From contig JAKSUS010000071.1 in assembly GCA_024408745.1 (NCBI GenBank), positions 1-6,374 on the forward strand: a DNA stretch of 6,374 nt, in the 5' to 3' direction. Positions 5,343 to 6,374 of this stretch are shown in pieces; the first letter of the stretch is position 1, and every line of letters starts with the position of its first letter. The position numbers and the translations under genes are program-made. A model generated the notes under the pieces. That model ran no database searches and was not told the origin of the DNA. It worked only from the letters and a program-made list of their open reading frames with translations. This DNA is from Candidatus Gastranaerophilales bacterium (GTDB lineage: Bacteria > Cyanobacteriota > Vampirovibrionia > Gastranaerophilales > JAILCC01).

Positions 5343-6374
5343 TTGCTTTCTCCAAAGATTTTTCCGTTGAAGAACTTTCCATTTTTCTTTTTCTTCTTCT
5401 CATAAGGTCAACAAAGGCTTCCAGTCTTGTAATATAACCTGCTCTGCCTGTTTGTTCGTCCATAATCAAAGGCAAAATAGGAATTTTACAATCCTTTCTC
5501 ATTGTCGGGAAAATATTTTGCGACATAATTTCAGGCATACAGGTAAAAGGTGAAATGTGGATAATTCCATCCGTTCCTTTATCGTTTGCATTGATAATAT
5601 CGCTGATAGCTTCGATTGAGTCGCCACCTATATCTCTTGTTAAATATCTTTTTGCAAGTCTTGTTGAACGTTGAAGGTGAGTTTCACCCTTAATAAACAT
5701 TTTAGGAATAATCGCATCTCTAAGCCAACTGCTGATGGTTAAAGTTCTGCGTGTCTGAACACCTAATCTTCCCAATTCTCTTTCAATGTATTGGTTTGAA
5801 TAAGGGTCTAAAACCATAAAGATTTCGCCTGTTATATCAACGTTTAAAATTTCTCTGTTTTTATCAATTTCAACTTTTCTTATTTCTTCAATTGCATCTT
5901 TTTCAGCTTGTCTTAAATCTTTCATGGAAAAAGCATTTTCAACTTTTTTCAATCCTTTTTTGAAAGCTTTTTCGGTATCCCCGAATTTAATTTCTCTTGC
6001 TCTGTAGTATGAGTGAACGGTTTCAAGTTTATCAAGAACAAAAACTTTACTGATTCCGACAACAAGAGAACGTATGATTTTTAGCGGGTTTCTTACTCCT
6101 GTTAATTCAACCAAACCTTCATACATGATTTTAAGTTTACCTTTGTATAGGTCAAAATCAAAGTATCTTGCATTTAAGTTTAGGTCTTTTAAGGCATTTT
6201 GCATTGTTTTTCCATACTCGCCAAGTCTGCAAATTCCGGGAGAACTAATCATAACAACAGTATCTGCACCATGTTCAATAGCTTCAATAAAATTTCCTAA
6301 AATTAATTTATATGGCAGACACATTGCTTCAGGGCTGTATTTTGTACCTAAAGAAAGTGTTTTTTTACTTCTGT
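5335..6374 (-). CDS. Acyl-CoA dehydratase activase-related protein (DUF2229-type), 5' end outside window
   Basis: An ATG at 6324 looks like a start but is not. The frame stays open through 16 further codons to the window edge, reading KKTLSLGTKYSPEA before MCLPYKLILGNFIEA, and this is continuous family sequence. The gene is therefore partial, with at least 345 residues visible. The motif CLPYKLILGNFIEAIEHGADTV, with SSPGICRLGEYG and later SPFTCMPEIMSQ, is characteristic as I recall it of activase-related proteins of the 2-hydroxyacyl-CoA dehydratase/benzoyl-CoA reductase superfamily (HgdB-like fold, often called CoA protein activase). The three Cys-containing motifs could bind an Fe-S cluster. 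The C-terminus is a basic tail (MRRRKRK). Family members sit beside or fused to BadF/BcrA-type ATPases, so such a gene or domain may lie just outside. The reaction of this subgroup is not established. It overlaps the U32 gene by 8 bp and they form one operon. Confidence 0.8.
   Translation of the reverse strand, partial: RSKKTLSLGTKYSPEAMCLPYKLILGNFIEAIEHGADTVVMISSPGICRLGEYGKTMQNALKDLNLNARYFDFDLYKGKLKIMYEGLVELTGVRNPLKIIRSLVVGISKVFVLDKLETVHSYYRAREIKFGDTEKAFKKGLKKVENAFSMKDLRQAEKDAIEEIRKVEIDKNREILNVDITGEIFMVLDPYSNQYIERELGRLGVQTRRTLTISSWLRDAIIPKMFIKGETHLQRSTRLAKRYLTRDIGGDSIEAISDIINANDKGTDGIIHISPFTCMPEIMSQNIFPTMRKDCKIPILPLIMDEQTGRAGYITRLEAFVDLMRRRKRKMESSSTEKSLEKANA

Noticed and set aside
6322..6324. 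ATG at 6324 as the start of the activase-related gene
   Set aside because: The frame is open upstream to the window edge, and the residues there (LGTKYSPEA) continue the family motif into CLPYKL, so the true start is outside.

Overview
The window is an AT-rich, gene-dense bacterial segment with three blocks. The mix of genes suggests a strict or facultative anaerobe: a hybrid-cluster-protein-like reading frame, an acyl-CoA-dehydratase-activase-type protein and a 4Fe-4S U32 protein. Base composition, codon use and architecture would fit the gut relatives of Cyanobacteria (Gastranaerophilales/Vampirovibrionia). Clostridia or other AT-rich anaerobes cannot be excluded from sequence alone, so the taxonomic guess is only moderate.

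Left block (1-640). The 5' end of a leftward gene (start 298) resembles the N-terminal helical part of hybrid cluster protein (Hcp), but the usual cluster cysteines are not conserved. It is followed by a 342-bp divergent intergenic region with unusually dense RNA-like structure. On the minus strand this region holds a clear intrinsic terminator (388-416), a GAAA-tetraloop hairpin (444-459), a C-rich unpaired CCUCCUCCCC tract between them, and a hairpin that hides the Shine-Dalgarno of the Hcp-like gene (308-336). The simplest reading is a small leftward RNA of about 70 nt. Its layout (hairpin, CU-rich linker, terminator hairpin) resembles the cyanobacterial sRNA Yfr1. The alternative is a transcription attenuator in the leader of the Hcp-like gene.

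Middle block (586-4115). A good sigma-70 promoter drives a rightward three-gene operon. The genes are a membrane-anchored TPR protein, a fusion of a degenerate serine-recombinase-like domain with an HDOD signalling domain, and a stand-alone SIS-domain protein. The last equals the isomerase half of GlmS without its glutaminase half. The first two overlap by 11 bp and look translationally coupled. The third follows after 21 bp with a strong ribosome binding site. The operon ends at a bidirectional terminator.

Right block (4134-6374). A leftward operon converges on the same terminator. Its upstream gene is an activase-related (DUF2229-type) protein cut by the window edge. It overlaps by 8 bp with a U32 family protein of the tRNA-hydroxylation (TrhP/YegQ) type that has a conserved four-cysteine cluster site.

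The two items most worth follow-up are the recombinase-like/HDOD fusion, which looks like a DNA-cutting domain turned into a regulatory or dimerisation module, and the structured intergenic RNA region.
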